NCBI GenBank assembly: GCA_004010275.1
Contig: RBWT01000002.1
Span: 53,244-117,243 of the forward strand
Length of the DNA stretch: 64,000 bases
Direction: 5' to 3'
DNA from: Streptomyces huasconensis
Lineage (GTDB): Bacteria > Actinomycetota > Actinomycetes > Streptomycetales > Streptomycetaceae
Shown here: one piece after another, positions 1 to 8,339 of the stretch
Layout of the letters: the number at the start of each line of letters is the position of its first letter
Numbering within the stretch: the stretch's first letter is position 1
Position numbers and translations under genes: made by a program
Notes under the pieces: model-generated
Told to the model about the DNA's origin: nothing
The model's input: only the letters and a program-made list of their open reading frames with translations
Databases searched by the model: none

Positions 1-5
1 TCGGT

Positions 6-365
6 TCACAGAGGCCGGGAGGTGGCCAGGACGCGCTGGACCGTGGCCGCGACGATCTCCGCCGGCGTTTCGGTGTCGAACCGGATCCGGTAGCCGGGGA
101 CCTTGGCGGTGCCGGTGACGGCGAGGGTCCAGCCGTCGCCGTCGGTGCCGGGGCGGCCGAGGGGGAACCATCCGAGGTAGAAGCGGCCGTCCTTGCTGCT
201 GATGTGGACGTCGGCGCGGTCGTCCACGACGAGGTGGAAGAACTCGGCCTTTAACAGGTCGGTGACCATCGTCGGCTGGCCGGGGCCAAGCTGCCACGAG
301 CGCAGCTGCAAGGCTTCGGTGGTGGTGGAGAATCCGGGGGTGGACGCGTCCACGGTCACGGGCAT
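6..365 (-). CDS. DUF317-type protein, short
   Basis: About 119 residues. The C-terminal part (TETPAEIVAATVQRVL) matches the closing helix of the Streptomyces DUF317 domain, and it is preceded by a Trp-containing beta segment (GWTLAVTGTA). ATG at 365 is chosen because AGAGAGG lies just upstream; the open frame continues to 623 but without a better ribosome site. Only about one DUF317 unit is present, whereas fuller members such as the one at 53966 carry two. Function of DUF317 is unknown. Five more DUF317 genes occur in this window, so this is an outlying paralogue. Confidence 0.6.
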   Translation of the reverse strand: MPVTVDASTPGFSTTTEALQLRSWQLGPGQPTMVTDLLKAEFFHLVVDDRADVHISSKDGRFYLGWFPLGRPGTDGDGWTLAVTGTAKVPGYRIRFDTETPAEIVAATVQRVLATSRPL

Positions 366-858
366 CACCTCTCTGACCTGGGGTTTCGGGGAAGGTCGTC
401 TACATTGACATGCCCCTGGCGGCTTCCACCAGTCCTTTCGCGATCTTTCCTGTCTGCCCCCGGCGAACTGCTGTCCGTTGTCATCCAGACCAGTCGTTCT
501 GGCAATGAAGTCAGGCAGCCGAACAAGGCCCGTACCCAAAAGGGTGAACACATCCTCATGCAACGCCTCCGCCCTCGGCCAACCCATACCTTTACGGCAG
601 GCCCGGCGGATGCGAGACCGCAACCACCATGCAGAGCAGCGCTGGCACCATCGGCGCAGGACGCACTGCCAGGTGGCACAGAACGATCGTGCTGCCGACT
701 CCGAGTGGTCACCACTCCGCCGGGCCGCACACGTAACAGGGGCGTACGAGACACCGCCAATCGTCGCCTCAGATGCCTGGCGAGTGGACTGTATTGGTTG
801 TCAAAGGACAACTGCCGGGCGCGGCTTTCACGCGGCACGGGCAGACGGGCGGGCCACC
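366..858. other. no confident gene
   Basis: Several overlapping frames are open on both strands because of high GC, but none has a recognisable domain or convincing ribosome site. The minus frame ahead of the DUF317 start is open to 623 and could be a 5' extension of that gene. Confidence 0.4.
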
Positions 859-1494
859 CTATGCACGGGTCGCCGCCGAGGCGGCCCCGAGTTCCACGAG
901 CCTTTGGCGGAGCTGGCCTCGCTGCTCCTCCAGGACCAGCGAGGTGGATGACAGGACGAAGACGTTGTCTCGGTAGGGGAGGAACCCGAGCTGCTCCCAC
1001 CCTCTGGCGATCTTGGCCGTGACGTGGTCCCACTCGGCTTTGTTCCGCAGGCGATCCGTGCTCAGGTCGGAGACTCCGGGAGCACACGCCACGGCCCGGC
1101 ATCCGGGCGTCAGCCGGAAGATGGCTTCGGAGGCGAGGATCTCCCCCAAGCCTCGCCCCCTCCATTCCTCACGCAGGGTGACACGGTCCATGACGAGCAG
1201 GGCGGAACCGCTGCACTCCAGCAGTTCCCCGACCTCGTTCGTGTGATAGCCCGTGGCGGGGTCGAGGAGGGCCTGGGCGATCTCGTAGAGGTCCTCCGAC
1301 GCCTCCTCCATGGCTGCGTGCGCGTTGCGTCCGCGGTCGAGGTGCACACGAAAGAAGGTCATCGAACCGGCCGTGCTGTCGCTCACGGTGTGCGCCGGCC
1401 AGTCGTCTGCGTTGCACGCGCCGGGCACTGCCGGGCAACGACTGCCGTCACGCTCCCGGCGCCGGTGGAGGATTTCCACGCTCCACTCTTCCAA
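859..1494 (-). CDS. GNAT-family N-acetyltransferase, possibly 5'-truncated
   Basis: 211 residues from a TTG at 1494. Residues 108-120 (REEWRGRGLGEIL) match motif A of GNAT acetyltransferases, the R/Q-x-x-G-x-G/A acetyl-CoA pyrophosphate loop, preceded by a hydrophobic strand (ALLVMDRV). The later part (KIARGWEQLGFLPY) resembles the usual C-terminal GNAT strand. Acetyl-CoA binding is inferred; the acceptor is unknown. The frame stays open and protein-like upstream of 1494 (it reads SELHLRIVYTDTL) to a TAG at 1576-1578 with no ATG, GTG or TTG, so the true start may be lost through an indel. It stands alone, with no operon partner. Confidence 0.6.
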   Translation of the reverse strand: MEEWSVEILHRRRERDGSRCPAVPGACNADDWPAHTVSDSTAGSMTFFRVHLDRGRNAHAAMEEASEDLYEIAQALLDPATGYHTNEVGELLECSGSALLVMDRVTLREEWRGRGLGEILASEAIFRLTPGCRAVACAPGVSDLSTDRLRNKAEWDHVTAKIARGWEQLGFLPYRDNVFVLSSTSLVLEEQRGQLRQRLVELGAASAATRA

Positions 1495-2356
1495 GGTGTC
1501 CGCGTCGGGGGGTGTCGCTCAGCGTGTCGGTGTAGACGATGCGCAGATGCAGTTCGGACGGGTCACCAGGAAACGGCTAGGACTCGATCACTGCAGCAGC
1601 CGAGCCACGCGGAGGTCTGGAGCCTCACGACGTGGGAGATTAATCGAACACATGATTGGATTGCCCGTCATGGAGGCAACACCCGTACCCCGTGATCTCC
1701 TGCGAGTGCAGGCCGACTGGTGCCGGACGTACGAGACACTCGGGAACTCGACGGGCACGGTCGGGGTGGCGGCTCTGCGCCGCCGCGTTCTGCACCTGTC
1801 CGTCCGGATTCTGTGGCATCCGCATTGGGCAGCGCAGGAGAATTCGTCCGCCGCCCGCGTCGAGCTGCGTCTGCAGGCCAGGGCGATGGAGCCCAGATCA
1901 GCGTGAGCGGGTAAATCCGGTGAGCGGTCGAGCTGCGCAGCCGTATGCGCGCATCACGTTGGTGCCGCCTGACGACCAGACCATGGAGGTGCGCCTGTTT
2001 GAGCGTTTGCAGCCACCGGACGGTTTCCTTGGCGGTTTCGCATTGACGTCCCGTCGGGTTGATCTGTCGGTCGTCCCGACGCGTCGGCGCCTGGAGGCTC
2101 CGCGGCCGACGAAACCTTCCGGCTGGGTCGTGCTTCCTTCTCTGGCGCCTTGGATGCACTGATGTGCCCCGGAACGAAAGCGTGCCACGACTGCGCTGCC
2201 GCGGAAATCCTGCTGCGCGCAATGGAATGGGCAGGGGCCCGCTGGAACACCGCCTCGGCCTTGCTCCCGGCCTTCTTCGGCCCTTTGAGGGCCGTGGTTG
2301 CACCGCGCGCGGCGGGGGGGCCGGGCGCGGTGCGTGGTGGAGGGCAGGCCGGAAGG
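1495..2356. other. no confident gene
   Basis: Apart from the upstream extension of the GNAT frame (to about 1578), I find only shadow frames. A minus-strand stretch near 1950-2100 reads as plausibly helical (AKETVRWLQTLKQAHLHGLV) but has no start, ribosome site or family match that I recognise. A short hairpin at 2278-2294 is listed separately. Confidence 0.35.
2278..2294 (-). terminator. hairpin downstream of the lectin-like gene
   Basis: Perfect 7-bp inverted repeat CGGCCCT / AGGGCCG with a 3-base loop, about 60 bases past the stop of the minus-strand gene ending at 2357. No clear U-tract, so termination is inferred. Confidence 0.4.
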
Positions 2357-2659
2357 TCAGACCGTGTAGGCGGTCCAGCCGATGATCTCTTCCGCGTGCA
2401 TGCCGTCGGCCGTGCCGGTCTCCGAGCTGTAGACCTCGTTCATCCTGATCTTGAACCCGGTCTCGTTCACGTCGTGGAGCCGTACGCCGGGCGTCTGGGG
2501 GCCGTTGAAGGTCTGGACGGTGGCATGCACGATCACCTCGGAGCCGGAGGGGAACGGCGTCGGGAAGGGGACGTTGGTGAAGGTGCTGGTCTGGCCGCCC
2601 CTCTTCTCCGTGGGGTGATTGGAGCTCAGGGCGAGTTTGCCGGACTGCATCATGCTCAT
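2357..2659 (-). CDS. small H-type-lectin-like protein
   Basis: 100 residues. The ATG at 2659 is preceded by GGAAAGG about 10 bases upstream. The core runs from a hydrophobic strand (FPSGSEVIVHATVQTF) through a V-N-E-T-G-F-K-I-R-M segment to a closing I-I-G-W-T-A-Y strand. Strand order, the NxTGF-type motif and the terminal W-x-A resemble the H-type lectin fold found in discoidin and actinobacterial proteins. Carbohydrate binding is inferred from that resemblance only. There is no signal peptide, so it may be cytoplasmic or released. It is monocistronic with a hairpin downstream. Confidence 0.45.
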   Translation of the reverse strand: MSMMQSGKLALSSNHPTEKRGGQTSTFTNVPFPTPFPSGSEVIVHATVQTFNGPQTPGVRLHDVNETGFKIRMNEVYSSETGTADGMHAEEIIGWTAYTV

Positions 2660-3312
2660 GCTGTGACTGCCTTTCCGTTCGTCGGCGCCCGTGCCGTGTC
2701 GGCGCCCACGAAGAAGCATGGCCAGCAAGGTTCCGTTCCAGTGCGATCCGTTATGAAGCGGCTCAAACCCTTCCGCGGCACCGTGCACTTCCTGCCACAG
2801 AACTCCGGCCGTGGCGGTGAACTCGCAGCCAGTCACGCCGGGACGGCCGCCATCGAGACCCGCCACCTAGGAACCGTTTTCCACACCTGCACCATCCGGA
2901 AGCCCCATGGCATGACGAGTTCCCGATCACCCGCAGGAATGCAGCTTGGCCGAAAAGGCCACAGAACTCCGCCGTACATCCAACATTCAACCCGGCGACC
3001 TAAGCGGTCACAGCACTGCGCTAGTAGTACTTCGTCAGGTTCGGGGCGCGAGCGCTTCCTTTCCAACGATCCCCGGCGCCGGGCAGCACCTTCTTCTTCA
3101 GCCGCATCTGACCCACCCGCTGCGAAGTGCCCCTTGGGTTGCTGTCAGCCCGTGGCTGACGACCACGGTGACCGGGACAGGGGCCTTGCGGTCGAAGAAG
3201 CGGTGCCGGCGCCCAGCGAGCGCGGCCGACGGCTCGACCTTGTCGACCTGGTTGATGCGCCCTTTCGCGGTGGGTACGGGTGGGGGACACTGCCCGCGGG
3301 CTCAGCTCGGTC
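2660..3312. other. no confident gene; possible decayed minus-strand frame
   Basis: A minus-strand stretch about 3024-3314 reads as protein in pieces (RINQVDKVEPSAAL, then RKAPVPVTVVVSHG, then a terminal ARAPNLTKYY) across different frames, suggesting an indel-broken small gene. I do not recognise it. Confidence 0.3.
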
Positions 3313-4485
3313 ATGAACCCTGGGGGTGGTGTGGGCACTCTTTCCGTAGACGATCCGCGGTCGGATCTTCTTCAGGCTGTCGGCGAGGCGGTGGCGGACC
3401 TGCGACGGCTGCTGGACGCCTGGCCGGAGCCGGGCTCGTGCCTGCCCGATCCGGTGGTGGACCGATTACGCGCGACCGGGGTGTTCCGTATGGCTCTCCC
3501 GGCGGATCTCGGTGGCTTGGAGGCCGACCCGCTGGTACAGTTGCGGGCCGTTGAGCGGCTCGCCGAGGTGGACGCCTCCCTCGGCTGGTACGCCGGCATC
3601 GGATCGGACGGCGGCTACTACGCCTCCTTCCTCGACCCGGACGCCGCGGCGGGGATGTTCGCCGCCGATCCCGACGCGATCACCGCCGGCTTTGTGGAAC
3701 CGGTCGGCACAGCCGTACCAGTGCCCGGCGGTTACACCATCCGCGGCCACTGGCCTTTCGGGAGCGCCAGCAAGCATGCCCGCTGGCTGGCCAGCGGCTG
3801 CCGCGTACGCGGCGGAGACGAAGACGGCCGGTGGATCGTCGCCCTGCTGCCCCACGCCGCGTGCACCATCGAGGAGGACAGCTGGCGGGCCCTCGGCCTT
3901 GAGGGCAGCGGCAGTTTCCGCTACCGAGCCCAAGACGTGCACGTGCACCGTGAACACACCTTCTCCTTCGACCGCCCGCGGCGGACCACCCCGCTCTACC
4001 GCTGCCCGGTGATGTACCGCTGCAACACCCCCGGCGTCGCCCTGGGCTGCGCACGCGGAGCCCTGGAGGCGTTCACCGCCCTGTGCACCAGCGAGACGCG
4101 CCCCCAAACCACCGGCCTGCCGCGTGAGTCTGCGCTGCTGCACGAGGCCCTGGCGCGGGCGCACGCACAGATCGCCTCAGCACGCGCCTACGCCTACACC
4201 ACCGTCAGCGACCTGTGGACCATCCTCGTGGCCGGGGACCGGCCGGGTCAGCGGGAGCGGGCCGGCCTGCGGCTGATGATCGCTCACGTCACCGACACGT
4301 GCCGCAGCGCCGTTTGGGACCTGTTCCGTGCGTGCGGCGGAGCGGCGGTGCACGATCATCATCCGCTGCAGCGCAGGCTGCGTGACGTCCTGACCCTGGG
4401 GCAGCACGCGTTGGCCAGCGAGCGCACCTATCCGGTGGCCGGCGCCGTGCTGGCCGGACTGCCCTCGCAGGACATCGCGCTGTGA
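3313..4485 (+). CDS. acyl-CoA dehydrogenase/flavin monooxygenase-like protein
   Basis: 390 residues from ATG 3313; a GTG at 3280 is also in frame, and neither has a strong ribosome site. It has the acyl-CoA dehydrogenase layout: an N-terminal helical domain with L-P-A-D-L-G-G and a D-A-S-L-G-W-Y turn, a middle beta domain (GGYTIRGHWPFGSASKHARW), and a C-terminal helical bundle. The sequence lacks an obvious catalytic glutamate of classical dehydrogenases and looks closer to the group D flavin hydroxylases (HsaA/DszC type), which use reduced FMN or FAD. The stop overlaps the start of the SDR gene (4482), so the two are coupled; a PNPOx-like protein follows and might supply flavin. Substrate unknown. 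Confidence 0.65.
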   Translation: MNPGGGVGTLSVDDPRSDLLQAVGEAVADLRRLLDAWPEPGSCLPDPVVDRLRATGVFRMALPADLGGLEADPLVQLRAVERLAEVDASLGWYAGIGSDGGYYASFLDPDAAAGMFAADPDAITAGFVEPVGTAVPVPGGYTIRGHWPFGSASKHARWLASGCRVRGGDEDGRWIVALLPHAACTIEEDSWRALGLEGSGSFRYRAQDVHVHREHTFSFDRPRRTTPLYRCPVMYRCNTPGVALGCARGALEAFTALCTSETRPQTTGLPRESALLHEALARAHAQIASARAYAYTTVSDLWTILVAGDRPGQRERAGLRLMIAHVTDTCRSAVWDLFRACGGAAVHDHHPLQRRLRDVLTLGQHALASERTYPVAGAVLAGLPSQDIAL

Positions 4486-5332
4486 CGGCCCGCGTGCTGA
4501 TCACCGGCTGCAACAGCGGACTGGGCCGGGCAACCGCACTGCACCTGGCCGCCACCGGGCACCGCGTCATCGCCACCGTCCGCCGTCCACCCGCGCAGCG
4601 GGCCCTGCGGGACGAAGCACGCGAGGCAGGCATTGACCTGCACGTCATCCGCATGGACATCCGCGACCCCGGCTCCATCGCCCGAGGACTCGACGAGGCG
4701 GACCGCCTCACCGACGGCATCGACGCCCTGGTCAACAACGCCGGCGTCGAGACGGCCGGCCCCATGGAGCACACCAGCGAGGACGACCTCATCCGGCAGC
4801 TGGACACCAACGTCGTGGGCACCTACCGGCTCACCCGAGCCGTCCTGCCCGCCATGCGCCAAGCCCGCGCCGGCCACCTGGTCTTCGTGTCCTCCCTGGT
4901 GGGCCGCGCCGCCCGCCCTTTCCTGTCCGCCTACTGCGCCTCCAAGTACGCCGTCGAGGGCCTCGCCGAATCCCTGCACTGGGAGATGCGGCCCTTCGGC
5001 GTATCGGTCTCCCTCGTCGAACCCGGCCGCTACCCCAGCCGGCTCACCCACAACGGGCGAACCACCCAACCCGCACCCGACAACTGCCCCTACAGGGGAA
5101 CTGCGCGCCCAGTACACCGCCAGCCTGGCCGCGTGGGAACCAGACGGATACCAGCCCGACCCACAGGAGGTCGGCACCATCGAAGAGATCCTCAACGCGG
5201 ACCATCCGCCACTGCGCCGACCGGTCGCGCCGACACCCTGGCGACCCTCGCCGCCCAGCAGGGCCGCACCTTCGAGGAGTACGAGCACGACGTCATCAGC
5301 AGGCTCAGCCTCAACGCGTGGAGCGCCCGTGA
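4482..5332 (+). CDS. short-chain dehydrogenase/reductase, frame broken twice
   Basis: N-terminal TGCNSGLGRA is the SDR dinucleotide-binding motif; NNAG occurs near residue 86, and S-S-L plus YCASK form the catalytic Ser/Tyr/Lys set. It is a complete classical SDR by family length once two indels are allowed. An extra base at about 5094 moves the reading frame after DNCPY into GELRAQY, and a missing base near 5227 moves it back so that R-R-P-V joins A-D-T-L-A-T-L. The exact C-terminus is uncertain: the raw frame runs to 5522, but a TGA at 5330 overlapping the next GTG would fit operon style. NAD(P)-dependent oxidoreduction of an unknown substrate is inferred. Confidence 0.7.
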
Positions 5333-5808
5333 ACAGCCCCGACACCGCCGCCTTCGACTCCGTCGCCGGCAGCCTGGCAGGCCCCCCGCACACCGCGGTC
5401 CTGACGACCCTGCTCCCCGACGGCCAGCCCCAATCCCACGTCGTCTGGGTGGAACACCGCTCGGGACGACTCCTGGTCAACACCGAACGGCACCGCAGCA
5501 AGTACCGCAACTCCCGCCGTGACCCACGCGTCACGCTCCTGCTCATCGACGGCGCCGATTCCCATCACTTCCTCGAAGTACGCGGGCGCGTCGAACAGAC
5601 TATCCACGGCCCCCAGGCCCGGGACCACGCCGACCGGCTCAGCCTCACCTACCGGGGCCACCCCTACGACCCCGAGGCAATCCGCAGCGAGCGCGTCCTC
5701 CTCCTCATCGCCCCCCGGCGCTGCATTCACGTGCAAGGCCAGACGATCCGCACGCTCGACGCCGGGCCCGAGAGGCCGGCCACATGGTCGGTGCCCGAAC
5801 TGGAATAG
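5329..5808 (+). CDS. PNPOx-fold flavin/F420-binding protein
   Basis: 159 residues from a GTG at 5329. Strands T-A-V-L-T-T-L-L-P-D-G and SHVVWVEHRSGRLLVNTE, followed by the R-S-K-Y-R-N-S-R-R-D-P-R-V basic turn, are typical of the split-barrel pyridoxamine-5'-phosphate-oxidase superfamily, in particular the F420/FMN-binding actinobacterial subgroup. It ends with ERPATWSVPELE, a usual C-terminus for that subgroup. It is last in a three-gene redox operon with the flavin-enzyme-like protein and the SDR; a role in reducing or supplying flavin to the first gene is inferred. A strong hairpin follows at 5919-5950. Confidence 0.7.
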   Translation: MNSPDTAAFDSVAGSLAGPPHTAVLTTLLPDGQPQSHVVWVEHRSGRLLVNTERHRSKYRNSRRDPRVTLLLIDGADSHHFLEVRGRVEQTIHGPQARDHADRLSLTYRGHPYDPEAIRSERVLLLIAPRRCIHVQGQTIRTLDAGPERPATWSVPELE

Positions 5809-5918
5809 ACAGACGTCGCCTCGAACCCTGATCCTCGCCCACTAACACCCTGGCCCTGACCTCGGCCGCCCCACCTGACGGCGCAATCCCAGCCGCTGGC
5901 CACGCCCGGATACCGCGC

Positions 5919-5950
5919 GAGGGGCCATGCCGACTCCGGCACGGCCCCTC
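5919..5950. terminator. hairpin between convergent transcription units
   Basis: 14-base arms GAGGGGCCATGCCG and CGGCACGGCCCCTC with a 4-base loop, fully paired except one G-U. It lies after the plus-strand redox operon and before the end of the minus-strand EF-hand operon, so it could serve both. The stretch 5809-6330 otherwise holds no confident gene. Confidence 0.65.
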
Positions 5951-6330
5951 GCCCTCCCCGACAGCTGCTATGCCGCCGCCCACTCCAACCCGAGGCCGAG
6001 TGCGGCAGGCGCCGATCGTAGGTGTGGACCCTCCGCCGGAGCCGCCCACTGCGCCGAGCGGGCGGGAAGGCCGCGGTCAGTGCGAAGCCGCTGGCGCACA
6101 GACAGCGGGGATGCCGCCAAGGTGCGCGGCGTGCGGCGCCGACGACCAGGCCGACGATGTCGTCCTGCGCGAGGCAGAAGACCGGCTGTCCGTGCCGATC
6201 GAGGGAACCGTGCGCTGCGCCCAGAACCGCGCCCGCCTTGTCCGCGCCCTCTACGAACGCCTGGACCGCCTGGAGGCGGCCGCCACCCCGGCCGTCTGGC
6301 CGCAGGAGCGGAAAGCTGGTCCGCCGGCCA

Positions 6331-6668
6331 TCAGGAGGCGGAACCCTTATCGGTGCCGCCCAATGCGGAACGGCACCACTGCAGTTCGGTGCCGTGAAGG
6401 ACCAAGAGATGGCTGCCGGGGACATCTCCGGTCTGGGCCATGGTGGACAACAGCCCGTCAGCCAACGCGGTGCCGCCTTCTCCGTGAGCGGCTGAGTCCC
6501 CGATCCGTATGGGCGCACCTGGTGGTGGACTTCGCCGCCGGTGACCACCAAGGTGAGGCACTGGGACGACTGGCTGTCCCACTTGACCTGCACGCTGGTG
6601 TCCGCCCGCACAGTCCGACCGCCGTGGACGGTGCTCTGCGCCCGCACCCACGCGTCCCGCATTCCCAT
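6331..6668 (-). CDS. unknown small protein, frame-shifted
   Basis: Starts at ATG 6668, which overlaps the stop of the upstream gene (TGATG), so translation is coupled. The N-terminal part reads VRADTSVQVKWDSQSSQ; after an indel near 6490-6500 the C-terminal part reads LADGLLSTMAQTGDVPGSH and then LLVLHGTEL. The same C-terminal segment (DVPGGHLLVL) recurs at the end of the upstream frame, and the DNA around 6400-6440 and 6720-6760 is visibly similar, so this is half of a tandem duplication. I do not recognise the family. Confidence 0.45.
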
Positions 6669-7090
6669 CAGTTCCTGCGCTCCCGCGCCACTGCGCATCG
6701 ACGCCCGCCGGCCTCCTGAAGGACCAGGAGGTGGCCGCCCGGGACGTCTGCGGTCACGGCCACGGCGGAGCCGAGGGGCCCGAACGACCGCTTCGGGCGC
6801 ACGTGGCCGTGGGGGGGCGGGGGGCTTACTTCAGGTGCGCGGCCGAGCACCGGGTGCAGCCCTTCGAGGCCCGATGCCCTGTGGCGCAACTCCGGGAAGT
6901 CGATCCTCTTGTCGTCGGTCCAGTCCGTGTCCCGCATGATCTGGGCGACGTGGCCGCCCTCCTCGCCCTTCTCCTTGAGCCAGGCGTAGAGCTCAAAGAT
7001 GGTGATGAACCCGTCACCGTCGCGGTCGATCTGGTCGAATAGCGCCCGCAGCTGCTGCTCGCTCGGGGTCTCGTCCTCGCTCAGGGGCAT
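6668..7090 (-). CDS. EF-hand calcium-binding protein
   Basis: ATG at 7090 has GAGAGGAG about 8 bases upstream. Residues 22-33 form a canonical EF-hand loop (D-R-D-G-D-G-F-I-T-I-F-E) with acids at positions 1, 3, 5 and 12. A second loop near residues 54-67 (DTDWTDDKRIDFPE) is irregular. Ca2+ binding by the first loop is expected. The tail after about residue 70 is proline-rich and then reads DVPGGHLLVL, a copy of the next protein's C-terminus. G7 and G6 tracts at about 6811-6825 lie in the junction, and another frame there ends in AAHLK, so the natural gene may stop near 6826 with the tail a separate fragment. Confidence 0.6.
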   Translation of the reverse strand: MPLSEDETPSEQQLRALFDQIDRDGDGFITIFELYAWLKEKGEEGGHVAQIMRDTDWTDDKRIDFPELRHRASGLEGLHPVLGRAPEVSPPPPHGHVRPKRSFGPLGSAVAVTADVPGGHLLVLQEAGGRRCAVARERRN

Positions 7091-7434
7091 GTGGCTGTCT
7101 CCTCTCTGAAGGCTTGGGACAGACAACGCATGAGGCCCACACACGGAAGCGACCTTCGCAAGGGCTGTCTTCACTCGAAGGGGTGACAGCGGCTGCAGCT
7201 CCCGCCGACGTCGCTCCCCTGTGAGAGGGAGGGCCGGGCATCGTTCGGGGATCTCAGCGCTGCATCCCGCGCCGCTTACTCCCGCACGGCCTCAACATCC
7301 TGACAGGGGCTTGTCCGCACCCCCTGCCTGGGTGGTGACCGGCGCGCCCGGTTGCGTTTCCGAGGGCTGCCCATCGGCCTGTGCACCAGAACTCTGTGCG
7401 TGTCCGGCTGGCTCAGTCATCGTTACAGCAGAGC
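7091..7434. other. divergent intergenic region
   Basis: Lies between the EF-hand gene (minus) and a small exported protein (plus), and should hold both promoters. I see no clear -10/-35 pair or repeat. Confidence 0.35.
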
Positions 7435-7665
7435 ATGATCAGGAAACTTCCCTACGCCGTCCTTGCAGCCGGAGCACTCCTTGCTGCAGCTCCCTGCGCA
7501 CAGGCTGCCCCCGCCCCTCCCCCCGTGCCTGCTGTTGACGGCCCTGGCCTCCCTGTCGTGGGGGGCGTCCTTGCCCCCATCCTGGGCACTGTGGGTGGCG
7601 GCGGCCTGTCCAACCCGACCGGCCCGATCAGTACCCTGCTTCCCAACGGAGTCCTTGGCGGTTGA
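7435..7665 (+). CDS. small exported Pro/Gly-rich protein
   Basis: 76 residues from ATG 7435; an in-frame GTG at 7381 would add 18 residues. The N-terminus MIRKLPYAVLAAGALLAAAP followed by C-A-Q-A-A is a clear Sec signal peptide with a likely cut after A-Q-A. The mature part is short, rich in Pro, Gly, Val and Leu (PVVGGVLAPILGTVGG), and lacks conserved catalytic residues. It resembles the many small secreted Streptomyces proteins of unknown role. No neighbour suggests a function. Confidence 0.5.
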   Translation: MIRKLPYAVLAAGALLAAAPCAQAAPAPPPVPAVDGPGLPVVGGVLAPILGTVGGGGLSNPTGPISTLLPNGVLGG

Positions 7666-7778
7666 CCAATCGCGCCAGGGCTGGCGCGGCCCCTGGCTCC
7701 GCTAATGGTTGTCGGCAATCTTGGGGAAGCGGACTGCCGGGGGGCGGTCTGTGGTGGGCAGTTCGGGAGTGTGGGGGG

Positions 7779-8040
7779 GCCTTGCCCAGGCGGCCCTTCA
7801 TGCGGAGGTTGGCCATGTGCCCGATGGGCACCATCTCCTCGCCCTCGCCCCACACCGCGTCCTGACGCGGAGCGAGGTGCCCGGTGGCCCGATGGTAGGA
7901 CCGGAGCGCGGCGAGACTGTTCTCCACGCTTCTTCGCCCGGCTCCCAGGCCATCCCGGCCTCCGGGGCGTCCAGCAGCGTCTTGCGCCGTTCCTCCAGCT
8001 CTCCTGCCCGCAGCGCCTTCCTCTGCTGGTGGACGGCTAG
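7779..8040 (-). pseudogene. helicase-associated (HA) domain remnant
   Basis: In one frame the minus strand reads ENSLAALRSYHRATGHLAP and then IGHMANLRMKGRLGK. That is the pattern of the helicase-associated domain repeated in large Streptomyces helicases (L-x-x-Y-x-x-x-x-G-H, then I/LGxWxxxxR). The preceding part (RAGELEERRKTLLDAPEAGM) sits in another frame, and no start, helicase motor or complete repeat remains. It lies directly beside an IS110 element, consistent with loss of the rest by insertion or deletion. Non-functional as it stands. The rest of 7666-8339 shows no other gene. Confidence 0.5.
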
Positions 8041-8290
8041 CCGCCACTCTGAGCGACCCGGAGCAGCTCATCAGCGGGAGACTTCTACGTTGAGGCATGA
8101 CGAAGCCTTAGAACCAGGGGTGTGGTCCCAAGGGATCGGGCAGAGTGGTTGTGGCCCGGGGGGACCGGGTATGGCTGATGATGAAGTGCCGCGCTGATGG
8201 CTCCCGGGGCATGGCCGCCCGGTTCCCTTGGACGCTCTGACTGCCGATTGAGAGATGCGACCCATCGCTGATTAAGGCTTCGACGGCGGA

Positions 8291-8336
8291 GCGTTCCTCG
8301 GACCACGAACAGGCCTGTCACAAGGGTTGGGAACGC
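8291..8336 (+). ncRNA. structured leader of the IS110 element, candidate bridge-RNA region
   Basis: Just ahead of the transposase start, GCGTTCC (8291-8297) pairs with GGAACGC (8330-8336), enclosing a perfect 10-bp palindrome ACAGGCCTGT (8309-8318). IS110 elements are known to carry a structured non-coding RNA in an end beside the recombinase gene. That this segment is part of one is inference; target- and donor-binding loops were not identified. Confidence 0.25.
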
Positions 8337-8339
8337 ACG

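Noticed and set aside
3024..3314. Minus-strand gene ending ARAPNLTKYY
   Set aside because: Protein-like pieces in several frames but no complete frame, ribosome site or family; mentioned only as a possible remnant.
3313..5808. Secondary-metabolite gene cluster
   Set aside because: Only three redox genes; no PKS, NRPS, terpene or RiPP core beside them.
5970..6719. 249-codon plus-strand frame
   Set aside because: Overlaps the better supported minus-strand operon and reads as low-complexity Pro/Arg.
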